DNA of 64,000 nt from Odiellus spinosus (lineage: Eukaryota > Arthropoda > Arachnida > Opiliones > Phalangiidae), in the NCBI GenBank assembly GCA_963920705.1, contig CAWUCO010000219.1, positions 372,001-436,000 on the forward strand, given 5' to 3'. Made by a program: the position numbers and the translations under genes. Positions 1 through 14,899 of the stretch are shown piece by piece. How positions within the stretch are numbered: position 1 is the first letter of the stretch; each line of letters opens with the position of its first letter. A model generated the notes under the pieces. The model ran no database searches. It had not been told where the DNA came from and saw only the letters and a list, made by a program, of their open reading frames with translations.

Positions 1-231
1 GGAAATTTTTCGATCTATATTTGGAAAATTTTTCGATCTATACTTGGGAAATTTTTCGATCTATACTTGGGTAATTTTTCGATCTATACTTAGGAAATTT
101 TTGGATCTATACTTGGGAAATTTTTGGATCTATACTTGGGAAATTTTTCGTACTATACTTGGGAAATTTTTCGATCTATACTTGGGAATTTTTTGGATCT
201 ATCCTTGGGAAATTTTTGTATCTATACTTGG

Positions 232-667
232 GAAATTTTTGGATCTATACTTAGGAAATTTTTGGATCTATTCATGGGAAATTTTTGGATCTATACTTGG
301 GAAATTTTTCGTACTATACATGGGAAATTTTTGGATCTATTCTTGGGAAATTTTTGGATCTATACTTGGGAAATTTTTCGATCTATACTTGGGAAATTTT
401 TCGATCTATACTAGGGAAATTTTTCGATCTATACTTGGGAAATTTTTGGATCTATACTTGGGAAATTTTTCGATCTATACTTGGGAAATTTTTGGATCTA
501 TACTTAGGAAATTTTTGGATCTATTCATGGGAAATTTTTGGATCTATACTTGGGAAATTTTTCGTACTATACATGGGAAATTTTTGGATCTATTCTTGGG
601 AAATTTTTGGATCTATACTTGGGAAATTTTTCGATCTATACTTGGGAAATTTTTCGATCTATACTAG
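232..667. repeat. 253-bp (11-monomer) local duplication
   Basis: The run of variants CTTAGG, ATTCATGGG, canonical, CGTACTATACATGGG, ATTCTTGGG, canonical, CG, CG with CTAGGG occurs around 240-414 and again around 493-667, offset exactly 253 bp (11 x 23). This cassette of variants recurs many times across the window, for example near 1,560-1,720, 10,770-10,930, 14,310 and 18,170-18,330, so it is a basic higher-order building block. Confidence 0.8.
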
Positions 668-2339
668 GGAAATTTTTCGATCTATACTTGGGAAATTTTT
701 GGATGTATACTTGGGAAATTTGTGGATCTATACTTGGGAAATTTTTCGATCTATACATGGGAAATTTTTGGATCTATACTTAGGAAATTTTTCGATCTAT
801 ACTTGGGAAATTTTTGGATCTATACTTGGGAAATTTTTGGATCTATACTTGGGAAATTTTTCGATCTATACTTGGAAAATTTTTCGATCTATGCTTGGGA
901 AATTTTTGGATCTATACTTGGGAAATTTTTGGATCTATACTTGGGAAATTTTTGGATCTATACTTGGGAAATTTTTGGATCTATACTTGGGAAATTTTTG
1001 GATCTACACTGGGAAATTTTTCGTACTATACTTGGGAAATTTTTGGATCTATTCTTGGGAAATTTTTGGATCTATACTTGGGAAATTTTTGGATCTATAC
1101 TTGGGAAATTTTTGGATCTATACTTGGGAAATTTTTGGATCTATACTTGGGAAATTTTTGGATCTATACTTGGGAAATGTTTGGATCTATTCTTGGGAAA
1201 TTTTTGGATCTATACTTGGGAAATTTTTGGATCTATACTTGGGAAATTTTTGGATCTATACTTGGAAAATTTTTCGATCTATACTAGGGAAATTTTTCGA
1301 TCTATACTTGGAAAATTTTTCGATCTATACTTGGGAAATTTTTCGATCTATACTTGGGTAATTTTTCGATCTATACTTGGGTAATTTTTGGATCTATACT
1401 TGGGAAATTTTTGGATCTATACTTGGGAAATTTTTGGATCTATACTTGGGAAATTTTTGGATCTATACTTGGCAAATTTTTCGTACTATACTTGGGAAAT
1501 TTTTCGATCTATACTTGGGAATTTTTTGGATCTATACTTGGGAAATTTTTGGATCTATACTTGGGAAATTTTTGGATCTATTCATGGGAAATTTTTGGAT
1601 CTATACTTGGGAAATTTTTCGTACTATACATGGGAAATTTTTGGATCTATTCTTGGGAAATTTTTGGATCTATACTTGGGAAATTTTTCGATCTATACTT
1701 GGGAAATTTTTCGATCTATACTAGGGAAATTTTTCGATCTATACTTGGGAAATTTTTGGATGTATACTTGGGAAATTTGTGGATCTATACTTGGGAAATT
1801 TTTCGATCTATACTTGGGAAATTTTTGGATCTATACTTGGAAAATTTTTGGATCTATACTTGGTAAATTTTTCGATCTATACTTGGGAAATTTTTGGATC
1901 TATTCTTGGGAAATTTTGGATCTATAGTTGGGAAATTTTTGGATCTATACTTGGGAAATTTTTGGATCTATACTTGGAAAATTTTTCGATCTATACTATG
2001 AAATTTTTCGATCTATACTTGGGAAATTTTTGGATCTATACTTGGGAAATTTTTGGATCTATACTTGGGAAATTTTTGGATCTATACTTGGGAAATTTTT
2101 GGATCTATACTTGGGAAATTTTTGGATCTATACTAGGGAAATTTTTCGATCTATATTTGGGAAATTTTTCGATCTATACTTGGGAAATTTTTGGATCTAT
2201 ACTTGGGAAATTTTTGGATCTATACTTGGGAAATTTTTGGATCTATACTTGGGAAATTTTTGGATCTATACTTGGGAAATTTTTCGATCTATACTTGGGA
2301 AATTTTTGGATCTATACTTGGGAAATTTTTGGATCTATA

Positions 2340-3930
2340 CTTGGGAAATTTTTCGTACTATACTTGGAAATTTTTCGATCTATACTTGGGAAATTTTTCG
2401 ATCTATACTTGGAAAATTTTTCGATCTATACTTGGAAAATTTTTCGATCTATACTTGGGAAATTTTTCGATCTATACTTGGGTAATTTTTCGATCTATAC
2501 TTGGGAAATTTTTGGATCTATACTTGGGAAATTTTTGGATCTATACTTGGGAAATTTTTGGATCTATACTTGGGAAATGTTTCGTACTATACTTGGGAAA
2601 TTTTTCGATCTATACTTGGGAATTTTTGGATCTATACTTGGGAAATTTGTGGATCTACACTTGGGAAATTTTTGGATCTATACTTAGGAAATTTTTGGAT
2701 CTATACTTGGGAAATTTTTCGATCTATACTTGGGAAATTTTTGGAACTATACTTGGGAAATTTTTCGATCTATACTTGGGAAATTTTTCGATCTATACTT
2801 GGAAAATTTTTCGATCTATACTTGGGAAATTTTTGGATCTTTACTTGGGAAATTTTGGATCTATACTTGGGAAATTTTTCGATCTATACTTGGAAAATTT
2901 TTCGATCTATGCTTGGGAAATTTTTGGATCTATACTTGGGAAATTTTTCGTACTATACTTGGAAATTTTTCGATCTATACTTGGGAAATTTTTCGATCTA
3001 TACTTGGGAAATTTTTCGATCTATACTTGGGTAATTTTTCGATCTATACTTGGGAAATTTTTGGATCTATACTTGGGAAATTTTTGGATCTATACTTGGG
3101 AAATTTTTGGATCTATACTTGGGAAATTTTTCGTACTATACTTGGGAAATTTTTCGATCTATACTTGGGAATTTTTGGATCTATACTTGGGAAATTTGTG
3201 GATCTACACTTGGGAAATTTTTGGATCTATACTTAGGAAATTTTTGGATCTATACTTGGGAAATTTTTCGATCTATACTTGGGAAATTTTTGGAACTATA
3301 CTTGGGAAATTTTTCGATCTATACTTGGGAAATTTTTCGATCTATACTTGGAAAATTTTTCGATCTATACTTGGGAAATTTTTGGATCTTGGGAAATTTT
3401 GGATCTATACTTGGGAAATTTTTCGATCTATACTTGGAAAATTTTTCGATCTATGCTTGGGAAATTTTTGGATCTATACTTGGGAAATTTTTCGTACTAT
3501 ACTTGGAAATTTTTCGATCTATACTTGGGAAATTTTTCGATCTATACTTGGAAAATTTTTCGATCTATACTTGGGAAATTTTTCGATCTATACTTGGGTA
3601 ATTTTTCGATCTATACTTGGGAAATTTTTGGATCTATACTTGGGAAATTTTTGGATCTATACTTGGGAAATTTTTGGATCTATACTTGGGAAATTTTTCG
3701 TACTATACTTGGGAAATTTTTCGATCTATACTTGGGAATTTTTGGATCTATACTTGGGAAATTTGTGGATCTACACTTGGGAAATTTTTGGATCTATACT
3801 TAGGAAATTTTTGGATCTATACTTGGGAAATTTTTCGATCTATACTTGGGAAATTTTTGGAACTATACTTGGGAAATTTTTCGATCTATACTTGGGAAAT
3901 TTTTCGATCTATACTTGGTAAATTTTTGGA
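2340..3930. repeat. Three copies of a ~550-bp higher-order unit
   Basis: Equivalent points fall at 2501, 3050 and 3617, giving spacings of 549 and 567 bp. Each copy contains in order a GGGTAA monomer, canonical monomers, CGTAC, a shortened GGGAATTTTTGG monomer, a TTTGTGG monomer with CTACAC, CTTAGG and GGAACTATAC. The middle copy has lost part of the GGATCTTTAC monomer near 3,385-3,395. The third starts with an extra CG monomer. The indels are not multiples of three, which argues against coding constraint. A related copy lies at about 7,050-7,860. Confidence 0.8.
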
Positions 3931-5485
3931 TCTATACTTGGGAAATTTTTCGATCTATACTTGGGAAATATTTCGATCTATACTTGGGAAATTTTTGGAT
4001 CTATACTTGGGAAATTTTTGGATCTATACTTGGGAAATTTTTCGATCTATACTTGGGAAATATTTGGATCTATACTTGGGAAATTTTGGATCTATACTTG
4101 GGAAATTTTTCGATCTATACTTGGAAAATTTTTCGATCTATGCTTGGGAAATTTTTGGATCTATACTTGGGAAATTTTTGGATCTATACTTGGGAAATGT
4201 TTGGATATATACTTGGGAAATTTTTCGATCTATACTTGGGAAATTTTTTGATCTATGCTTGGGAAATTTTTCGATCTATACTTTGGAAATTTTTGAATCT
4301 CTACTTGGTAAATTTTTGAATCTCTACTTGGAAATTTTTGGATCTATACTTGGGAAATTTTTGGATCTATACTTGGGAAATTTTTGGATCTATACTTGGG
4401 AAATTTTTGGATCTCTACTTGGGAAATTTTTCGACCTATACTTGGGAAATTTTTCGATCTATACTTGGGAAATTTTTCGATCTATACTTGGGAAATTTTT
4501 TGATCTATGCTTGGGAAATTTTTCGATCTATACTTTGGAAATTTTTGAATCTCTACTTGGGAAATTTTTGAATCTCTACTTGGGAAATTTTTCGATCTAT
4601 ACTTGGGAAATTTTTCGATCTATACTTGGGAAATTTTTTGATCTATGCTTGGGAAATTTTTCGATCTATACTTTGGAAATTTTAGAATCTCTACTTGGGA
4701 AATTTTGAATCTCTACTTGGGAAATTTTTGGATGTATACTTGGGAAATTTTTGGATGTATACTTGGGAAATTTTTGGATCTATTCATGGGAAATTTTTGG
4801 ATCTATACTTGGGAAATTTTTCGATCTATACTTGGGAAATTTTTGGATCTATACTTGGGAAATTTTTGGATCTATACTTGGGAAATTTTTGGATCTCTAC
4901 TTGGAAAATTTTTCGATCTATACTATGAAATTTTTCGATCTATACTTGGGAAATTTTTCGATCTATACTTGGGAAATTTTTGGATCTATACTTTGGAAAT
5001 TTTTGGATCTATACTTGGGAAATTTTTGGATCTATACTTGGGAAATTTTTGGATCTATTCTTGGGAAATTTTGGATCTATACTTGGGAAATTTTTGGATC
5101 TATACTTGGGAAATTTTTGGATCTATACTTGGAAAATTTTTCGATCTATACTATGAAATTTTTCGATCTATACTTGGGAAATTTTTCGATCTATACTTGG
5201 GAAATTTTTGGATCTATACTTTGGAAATTTTTGGATCTATACTTGGGAAATTTTTGGATCTATACTTGGGAAATTTTTGGATCTATTCTTGGGAAATTTT
5301 TGGATCTATACTTGGGAAATTTTTGGATCTATACTAGGGAAATTTTTCGATCTATACTTGGGAAATTTTTCGATCTATACTTGGGAAATTTTTGGATCTA
5401 TACTTGGGAAATTTTTGGATCTATACTTGGGAAATTTTTGGATCTATACTTGGGAAATTTTTGGATCTATACTTGGGAAATTTTT

Positions 5486-5692
5486 GGATCTCTACTTGGG
5501 AAATTTTTGAATCTCTACTTGGGAAATTTTTGAAACTCTACTTGGGAAATTTTTGAATCTCTACTTGGGAAATTTTTGAATCGCTACTTGGGAAATTTTT
5601 GAATCTCTACTTGGTAAATTTTTGATTCTCTACTTGGGAAATTTTTGAATCTCTACTTGGGAAATTTTTGAATCTATACTTGGGTAATTTTT
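5486..5692. repeat. GAATCTC cassette, left type, copy 1 (9 monomers)
   Basis: Nine consecutive 23-bp monomers begin GGATCTC, GAATCTC, GAAACTC, GAATCTC, GAATCGC, GAATCTC (followed by TTGGTAAA), GATTCTC, GAATCTC and GAATCTA (followed by TTGGGTAA). Eight of the nine lack GATC. The array returns to GGATCTATAC monomers immediately on the right. Confidence 0.92.
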
Positions 5693-6677
5693 GGATCTAT
5701 ACTTGGGAAATTTTTCGATCTATACTTGGAAAATTTTTCGATCTATACTTGGGAAATTTTTCGATCTATACTTGGGAAATTTTTCGATCTATACTTGGGA
5801 AATTTTTGGATCTATATTTGGGAAATTTTTGGATCTATACTTGGGAAATTTTTCGATCTATACTTTGGAAATTTTAGAATCTCTACTTGGGAAATTTTGA
5901 ATCTCTACTTGGGAAATTTTTGGATGTATACTTGGGAAATTTTTGGATGTATACTTGGGAAATTTTTGGATCTATTCATGGGAAATTTTTGGATCTATAC
6001 TTGGGAAATTTTTCGATCTATACTTGGGAAATTTTTGGATCTATACTTGGGAAATTTTTGGATCTATACTTGGGAAATTTTTGGATCTCTACTTGGAAAA
6101 TTTTTCGATCTATACTATGAAATTTTTCGATCTATACTTGGGAAATTTTTCGATCTATACTTGGGAAATTTTTGGATCTATACTTTGGAAATTTTTGGAT
6201 CTATACTTGGGAAATTTTTGGATCTATACTTGGGAAATTTTTGGATCTATTCTTGGGAAATTTTGGATCTATACTTGGGAAATTTTTGGATCTATACTTG
6301 GGAAATTTTTGGATCTATACTTGGAAAATTTTTCGATCTATACTATGAAATTTTTCGATCTATACTTGGGAAATTTTTCGATCTATACTTGGGAAATTTT
6401 TGGATCTATACTTTGGAAATTTTTGGATCTATACTTGGGAAATTTTTGGATCTATACTTGGGAAATTTTTGGATCTATTCTTGGGAAATTTTTGGATCTA
6501 TACTTGGGAAATTTTTGGATCTATACTAGGGAAATTTTTCGATCTATACTTGGGAAATTTTTCGATCTATACTTGGGAAATTTTTGGATCTATACTTGGG
6601 AAATTTTTGGATCTATACTTGGGAAATTTTTGGATCTATACTTGGGAAATTTTTGGATCTATACTTGGGAAATTTTT

Positions 6678-6884
6678 GGATCTCTACTTGGGAAATTTTT
6701 GAATCTCTACTTGGGAAATTTTTGAAACTCTACTTGGGAAATTTTTGAATCTCTACTTGGGAAATTTTTGAATCGCTACTTGGGAAATTTTTGAATCTCT
6801 ACTTGGTAAATTTTTGATTCTCTACTTGGGAAATTTTTGAATCTCTACTTGGGAAATTTTTGAATCTATACTTGGGTAATTTTT
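6678..6884. repeat. GAATCTC cassette, left type, copy 2 (9 monomers)
   Basis: Same nine variants in the same order as at 5486-5692, exactly 1,192 bp further on. It lies inside the second copy of the 1,192-bp tandem duplication. Confidence 0.92.
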
Positions 6885-9800
6885 GGATCTATACTTGGGA
6901 AATTTTTCGATCTATACTTGGAAAATTTTTCGATCTATACTTGGGAAATTTTTCGATCTATACTTGGGAAATTTTTCGATCTATACTTGGGAAATTTTTG
7001 GATCTATATTTGGGAAATTTTTGGATCTATACTTGGGAAATTTTTCGTACTATACTTGGAAATTTTTCGATCTATACTTGGGAAATTTTTGGATCTTTAC
7101 TTGGGAAATTTTGGATCTATACTTGGGAAATTTTTCGATCTATACTTGGAAAATTTTTCGATCTATGCTTGGGAAATTTTTGGATCTATACTTGGGAAAT
7201 TTTTCGTACTATACTTGGAAATTTTTCGATCTATACTTGGGAAATTTTTCGATCTATACTTGGGAAATTTTTCGATCTATACTTGGGTAATTTTTCGATC
7301 TATACTTGGGAAATTTTTGGATCTATACTTGGGAAATTTTTGGATCTATACTTGGGAAATTTTTGGATCTATACTTGGGAAATTTTTCGTACTATACTTG
7401 GGAAATTTTTCGATCTATACTTGGGAATTTTTGGATCTATACTTGGGAAATTTGGATCTACACTTGGGAAATTTTTGGATCTATACTTAGGAAATTTTTG
7501 GATCTATACTTGGGAAATTTTTCGATCTATACTTGGGAAATTTTTGGAACTATACTTGGGAAATTTTTCGATCTATACTTGGGAAATTTTTCGATCTATA
7601 CTTGGAAAATTTTTCGATCTATACTTGGGAAATTTTTGGATCTTTACTTGGGAAATTTTGGATCTATACTTGGGAAATTTTTCGATCTATACTTGGAAAA
7701 TTTTTCGATCTATGCTTGGGAAATTTTTGGATCTATACTTGGGAAATTTTTCGTACTATACTTGGAAATTTTTCGATCTATACTTGGGAAATTTTTCGAT
7801 CTATACTTGGAAAATTTTTCGATCTATACTTGGGTAATTTTTCGATCTATACTTGGGTAATTTTTCGATCTATACTTGGGAAATTTTTGGATCTATACTT
7901 GGGAAATCTTTGGATCTATACTTGGGAAATTTTTGGATCTATACTTGGGAAATTTTTCGTACTATACTTGGGAAATTTTTCGATCTATACTTGGGAATTT
8001 TTTGGATCTATACTTGGGAAATTTTTGGATCTATACTTGGGAAATTTTTGGATCTATTCATGGGAAATTTTTGGATCTATACTTGGAAAATTTTTCGATC
8101 TATACTATGAAATTTTTCGATCTATACTTGGGAAATTTTTCGATCTATACTTGGGAAATTTTTGGATCTATACTTTGGAAATTTTTGGATCTATACTTGG
8201 GAAATTTTTGGATCTATACTTGGGAAATTTTTGGATCTATTCTTGGGAAATTTTGGATCTATACTTGGGAAATTTTTGGATCTATACTTGGGAAATTTTT
8301 GGATCTATACTTGGAAAATTTTTCGATCTATACTATGAAATTTTTCGATCTATACTTGGGAAATTTTTCGATCTATACTTGGGAAATTTTTGGATCTATA
8401 CTTTGGAAATTTTTGGATCTATACTTGGGAAATTTTTGGATCTATACTTGGGAAATTTTTGGATCTATTCTTGGGAAATTTTTGGATCTATACTTGGGAA
8501 ATTTTTGGATCTATACTAGGGAAATTTTTCGATCTATACTTGGGAAATTTTTCGATCTATACTTGGGAAATTTTTGGATCTATACTTGGGAAATTTTTGG
8601 ATCTATACTTGGGAAATTTTTGGATCTATACTTGGGAAATTTTTCGATCTATACTTGGGAAATTTTTGGATCTATACTTGGGAAATTTTTGGATCTATAC
8701 TTGGGAAATTTTTCGTACTATACTTGGAAATTTTTCGATCTATACTTGGGAAATTTTTCGATCTATACTTGGAAAATTTTTCGATCTATACTTGGGAAAT
8801 TTTTCGATCTATACTTGGGTAATTTTTCGATCTATACTTGGGAAATTTTTCGATCTATACTTGGGAAATTTTTGGATCTATACTTGGGAAATTTTTGGAT
8901 CTATACTTGGGAAATTTTTCGTACTATACTTGGGAAATTTTTCGATCTATACTTGGGAATTTTTGGATCTATACTTGGGAAATTTGTGGATCTACACTTG
9001 GGAAATTTTTGGATCTATACTTAGGAAATTTTTGGATCTATACTTGGGAAATTTTTCGATCTATACTTGGGAAATTTTTGGAACTATACTTGGGAAATTT
9101 TTCGATCTATACTTGGGAAATTTTTCGATCTATACTTGGAAAATTTTTCGATCTATACTTGGGAAATTTTTGGATCTTTACTTGGGAAATTTTGGATCTA
9201 TACTTGGGAAATTTTTGGATCTATACTTGGAAAATTTTTCGATCTATGCTTGGGAAATTTTTGGATCTATACTTGGGAAATTTTTGGATCTATACTTGGG
9301 AAATTTTTCGTACTATACTTGGAAATTTTTCGATCTATACTTTGGAAATTTTTCGATCTATACTTGGGTAATTTTTCGATCTATACTTGGGAAATTTTTG
9401 GATCTATACTTGGGAAATTTTTGGATCTATACTTGGGAAATTTTTGGATCTATACTTGGGAAATTTTTCGTACTATACTTGGGAAATTTTTCGATCTATA
9501 CTTGGGAATTTTTTGGATCTATACTTGGGAAATTTTTGGATCTATACTTGGGAAATTTTTGGATCTATTCATGGGAAATTTTTCGATCTATACTAGGGAA
9601 ATTTTTCGATCTATACTTGGGAAATTTTTCGATCTATACTTGGAAAATTTTTCGATCTATACTTGGGAAATTTTTGGATCTTTACTTGGGAAATTTTGGA
9701 TCTATACTTGGGAAATTTTTGGATCTATACTTGGAAAATTTTTCGATCTATACTTGGGAAATTTTTCGTACTATACATGGGAAATTTTTGGATCTATTCT

Positions 9801-10088
9801 TGGGAAATTTTTGGATCTATACTTGGGAAATTTTTCGATCTATACTTGGGAAATTTTTCGATCTATACTAGGGAAATTTTTCGATCTATACTTGGGAAAT
9901 TTTTCGATCTATAATTGGGAAATTTTTGGATCTATACTTGGGAAATTTTTGGATCTATACTTGGGAAATTTTTGGATCTATTCTTGGGAAATTTTTGGAT
10001 CTATACTTGGGAAATTTTTGGATCTATACTTGGGAAATTTTTGGATCTATACTTGGGAAATTTTTGGATCTATACTTGGGAAATTTTT

Positions 10089-10295
10089 GGATCTCTACTT
10101 GGGAAATTTTTGAATCTCTACTTGGGAAATTTTTGAAACTCTACTTGGGAAATTTTTGAATCTCTACTTGGGAAATTTTTGAATCGCTACTTGGGAAATT
10201 TTTGAATCTCTACTTGGTAAATTTTTGATTCTCTACTTGGGAAATTTTTGAATCTCTACTTGGGAAATTTTTGAATCTATACTTGGGTAATTTTT
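10089..10295. repeat. GAATCTC cassette, left type, copy 3 (9 monomers)
   Basis: Nine monomers in the same order as at 5486-5692, including GAAACTC, GAATCGC, TTGGTAAA and the closing TTGGGTAA. It lies 3,411 bp after copy 2. Confidence 0.92.
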
Positions 10296-13200
10296 GGATC
10301 TATACTTGGGAAATTTTTCGATCTATACTTGGAAAATTTTTCGATCTATACTTGGGAAATTTTTCGATCTATACTTGGGAAATTTTTCGATCTATACTTG
10401 GGAAATTTTTGGATCTATATTTGGGAAATTTTTGGATCTATACTTGGGAAATTTTTCGTACTATACTTGGAAATTTTTCGATCTATACTTGGGAAATTTT
10501 TCGATCTATACTTGGAAAATTTTTCGATCTATACTTGGGAAATTTTTCGATCTATACTTGGGTAATTTTTCGATCTATACTTGGGAAATTTTTGGATCTA
10601 TACTTGGGAAATTTTTGGATCTATACTTGGGAAATTTTTGGATCTATACTTGGGAAAGTTTTCGTACTATACTTGGGAAATTTTTCGATCTATACTTGGG
10701 AATTTTTGGATCTATACTTGGGAAATTTTTGGATCTACACTTGGGAAATTTTTGGATCTATACTTAGGAAATTTTTGGATCTATTCATGGGAAATTTTTG
10801 GATCTATACTTGGGAAATTTTTCGTACTATACATGGGAAATTTTTGGATCTATTCTTGGGAAATTTTTGGATCCATACTTGGGAAATTTTTCGATCTATA
10901 CTTGGGAAATTTTTCGATCTATACTAGGGAAATTTTTCGATCTATACTTGGGAAATTTTTGGATGTATACTTGGGAAATTTGTGGATCTATACTTTGGAA
11001 ATTTTTCGATCTATACATGGGAATTTTTGGATCTATACTTAGGAAATTTTTCGATCTATACTTGGGAAATTTTTGGATCTATACTTGGGAAATTTTTGGA
11101 TCTATACTTGGGAAATTTTTCGATCTATACTTGGAAAATTTTTCGATCTATGCTTGGGAAATTTTTGGATCTATACTTGGGAAATTTTTGGATCTATACT
11201 TGGGAAATTTTTGGATCTATACTTGGGAAATTTTTGGATCTATACTGGGAAATTTTTCGTACTATACTTGGGAAATTTTTGGATCTATTCTTGGGAAATT
11301 TTTGGATCTATACTTGGGAAATTTTTGGATCTATACTTGGGAAATTTTTGGATCTATACTTGGGAAATTTTTGGATCTATACTTGGGAAATTTTTGGATC
11401 TATACTTGGGAAATTTTTGGATCTATTCTTGAGAAATTTTTGGATCTATACTTGGGAAATTTTTGGATCTATACTTGGGAAATTTTTGGATCTATACTTG
11501 GAAAATTTTTCGATCTATACTAGGGAAATTTTTCGATCTATACTTGGAAAATTTTTCGATCTATACTTGGGAAATTTTTCGATCTATACTTGGGAAATTT
11601 TTGGATCTATACTTGGGAAATTTTTGGATCTATACTTGGGAAATTTTTCGTACTATACTTGGGAAATTTTTCGATCTATACTTGGGAATTTTTTGGATCT
11701 ATACTTGGGAAATTTTTGGATCTATACTTGGGAAATTTTTGGATCTATTCATGGGAAATTTTTGGATCTATACTTGGAAAATTTTTCGATCTATACTATG
11801 AAATTTTTCGATCTATACTTGGGAAATTTTTCGATCTATACTTGGGAAATTTTTGGATCTATACTTTGGAAATTTTTGGATCTATACTTGGGAAATTTTT
11901 GGATCTATACTTGGGAAATTTTTGGATCTATTCTTGGGAAATTTTGGATCTATACTTGGGAAATTTTTGTGTCTATACTTGGGAAATTTTTGGATCTATA
12001 CTTGGAAAATTTTTCGATCTATACTATGAAATTTTTCGATCTATACTTGGGAAATTTTTCGATCTATACTTGGGAAATTTTTGGATCTATACTTTGGAAA
12101 TTTTTGGATCTATACTTGGGAAATTTTTGGATCTATACTTGGGAAATTTTTGGATCTATTCTTGGGAAATTTTTGGATCTATACTTGGGAAATTTTTGGA
12201 TCTATACTAGGGAAATTTTTCGATCTATACTTGGGAAATTTTTCGATCTATACTTGGGAAATTTTTGGATCTATACTTGGGAAATTTTTGGATCTATACT
12301 TGGGAAATTTTTGGATCTATACTTGGGAAATTTTTCGATCTATACTTGGGAAATTTTTGGATCTATACTTGGGAAATTTTTGGATCTATACTTGGGAAAT
12401 TTTTCGTACTATACTTGGAAATTTTTCGATCTATACTTGGGAAATTTTTCGATCTATACTTGGAAAATTTTTCGATCTATACTTGGGAAATTTTTCGATC
12501 TATACTTGGGTAATTTTTCGATCTATACTTGGGAAATTTTTCGATCTATACTTGGGAAATTTTTGGATCTATACTTGGGAAATTTTTGGATCTATACTTG
12601 GGAAATTTTTCGTACTATACTTGGGAAATTTTTCGATCTATACTTGGGAATTTTTGGATCTATACTTGGGAAATTTGTGGATCTACACTTGGGAAATTTT
12701 TGGATCTATACTTAGGAAATTTTTAGATCTATACTTGGGAAATTTTTCGATCTATACTTGGGAAATTTTTGGAACTATACTTGGGAAATTTTTCGATCTA
12801 TACTTGGGAAATTTTTCGATCTATACTTGGAAAATTTTTCGATCTATACTTGGGAAATTTTTGGATCTTTACTTGGGAAATTTTGGATCTATACTTGGGA
12901 AATTTTTCGATCTATACTTGGAAAATTTTTCGATCTATGCTTGGGAAATTTTTGGATCTATACTTGGGAAATTTTTGGATCTATACTTGGGAAATTTTTC
13001 GTACTATACTTGGAAATTTTTCGATCTATACTTGGGAAATTTTTCGATCTATACTTGGGTAATTTTTCGATCTATACTTGGGAAATTTTTGGATCTATAC
13101 TTGGGAAATTTTTGGATCTATACTTGGGAAATTTTTCGTACTATACTTGAGAAATTTTTCGATCTATACTTGGGAATTTTTTGGATCTATACTTGGGAAA

Positions 13201-13596
13201 TTTTTGGATCTATACTTGGGAAATTTTTGGATCTATTCATGGGAAATTTTTGGATCTATACTTGGGAAATTTTTCGTACTATACATGGGAAATTTTTGGA
13301 TCTATTCTTGGGAAATTTTTGGATCTATACTTGGGAAATTTTTCGATCTATACTTGGGAAATTTTTCGATCTATACTAGGGAAATTTTTCGATCTATACT
13401 TGGGAAATTTTTCGATCTATAATTGGGAAATTTTTGGATCTATACTTGGGAAATTTTTGGATCTATACTTGGGAAATTTTTGGATCTATTCTTGGGAAAT
13501 TTTTGGATCTATACTTGGGAAATTTTTGGATCTATACTTGGGAAATTTTTGGATCTATACTTGGGAAATTTTTGGATCTATACTTGGGAAATTTTT

Positions 13597-13848
13597 GGAT
13601 CTCTACTTGGGAAATTTTTAATCTCTACTTGGGAAATTTTTGAATCTCTACTTGGGAAATTTTTGAATCTCTACTTGGGAAATTTTTGAAACTCTACTTG
13701 GGAAATTTTTGAATCTCTACTTGGGAAATTTTTGAATCGCTACTTGGGAAATTTTTGAATCTCTACTTGGTAAATTTTTGATTCTCTACTTGGGAAATTT
13801 TTGAATCTCTACTTGGGAAATTTTTGAATCTATACTTGGGTAATTTTT
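13597..13848. repeat. GAATCTC cassette, left type, copy 4 (11 monomers)
   Basis: Expanded version. After GGATCTC come a 22-bp monomer beginning AATCTCTAC (one G lost) and one extra GAATCTC. The order GAATCTC, GAAACTC, GAATCTC, GAATCGC, GAATCTC with TTGGTAAA, GATTCTC, GAATCTC and GAATCTA then follows as before. Length is 252 bp (11 x 23 minus 1). Confidence 0.92.
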
Positions 13849-14899
13849 GGATCTATACTTGGGAAATTTTTCGATCTATACTTGGAAAATTTTTCGATCT
13901 ATACTTGGGAAATTTTTCGATCTATACTTGGGAAATTTTTGGATCTATACTTGGGAAATTTTTGGATCTATACTTGGGAAATTTTTGGATCTATACTTGG
14001 GAAATTTTTCGTACTATACTTGGAAATTTTTCGATCTATACTTGGGAAATTTTTCGATCTATACTTGGAAAATTTTTCGATCTATACTTGGGTAATTTTT
14101 CGATCTATACTTGGGAAATTTTTGGATCTATACTTGGGAAATTTTTGGATCTATTCTTGGGAAATTTTTGGATCTATACTTGGGAAAGTTTTCGTACTAT
14201 ACTTGGGAAATTTTTCGATCTACACTTGGGAATTTTTGGATCTATACTTGGGAAATTTTTGGATCTACACTTGGGAAATTTTTGGATCTATACTTAGGAA
14301 ATTTTTGGATCTATTCATGGGAAATTTTTGGATCTATACTTGGGAAATTTTTCGTACTATACATGGGAAATTTTTGGATCTATTCTTGGGAAATTTTTGG
14401 ATCTATACTTGGGAAATTTTTCGATCTATACTTGGGAAATTTTTCGATCTATACTTGGGTAATTTTTCGATCTATACTTGGGTAATTTTTCGATCTATAC
14501 TTGGGAAATTTTTGGATCTATACTTGGGAAATTTTTGGATCTATACTTGGGAAATTTTTGGATCTATACTTGGGAAATTTTTCGTACTATACTTGGGAAA
14601 TTTTTCGATCTATACTTGGGAATTTTTTGGATCTATACTTGGGAAATTTTTGGATCTATACTTGGGAAATTTTTGGATCTATTCATGGGAAATTTTTGGA
14701 TCTATACTTGGAAAATTTTTCGATCTATACTATGAAATTTTTCGATCTATACTTGGGAAATTTTTCGATCTATACTTGGGAAATTTTTGGATCTATACTT
14801 TGGAAATTTTTGGATCTATACTTGGGAAATTTTTGGATCTATACTTGGGAAATTTTTGGATCTATTCTTGGTAAATTTTGGATCTATACTTGGGAAATT

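Larger units (their letters stand above)
1..4649. repeat. Left mixed-monomer zone
   Basis: GG-, CG- and CGTAC-type monomers are interspersed. A few GAATCTCTAC monomers appear singly or in pairs near 4295-4340, 4547-4592 and 4684-4730, not yet organised as the cassette seen further right. Several monomers carry TTTGATCTATGC (near 4250, 4500 and 4640). Local duplications inside this zone are listed separately. No gene or non-satellite sequence is present. Confidence 0.85.
4650..7033. repeat. Exact 1,192-bp tandem duplication
   Basis: Copy 1 (about 4650-5841) and copy 2 (about 5842-7033) correspond at offset 1,192 bp (52 monomers minus 4 bp) with no differences that I could find in the rows compared. 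Both begin after CTTTGGAAATTTTAGAATC and end near the GGATCTATATTTGGG monomer. Each copy contains two ACTATGAAATTTTT monomers 229 bp apart and one nine-monomer GAATCTC cassette. Exact breakpoints cannot be set inside repeated sequence. Confidence 0.88.
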
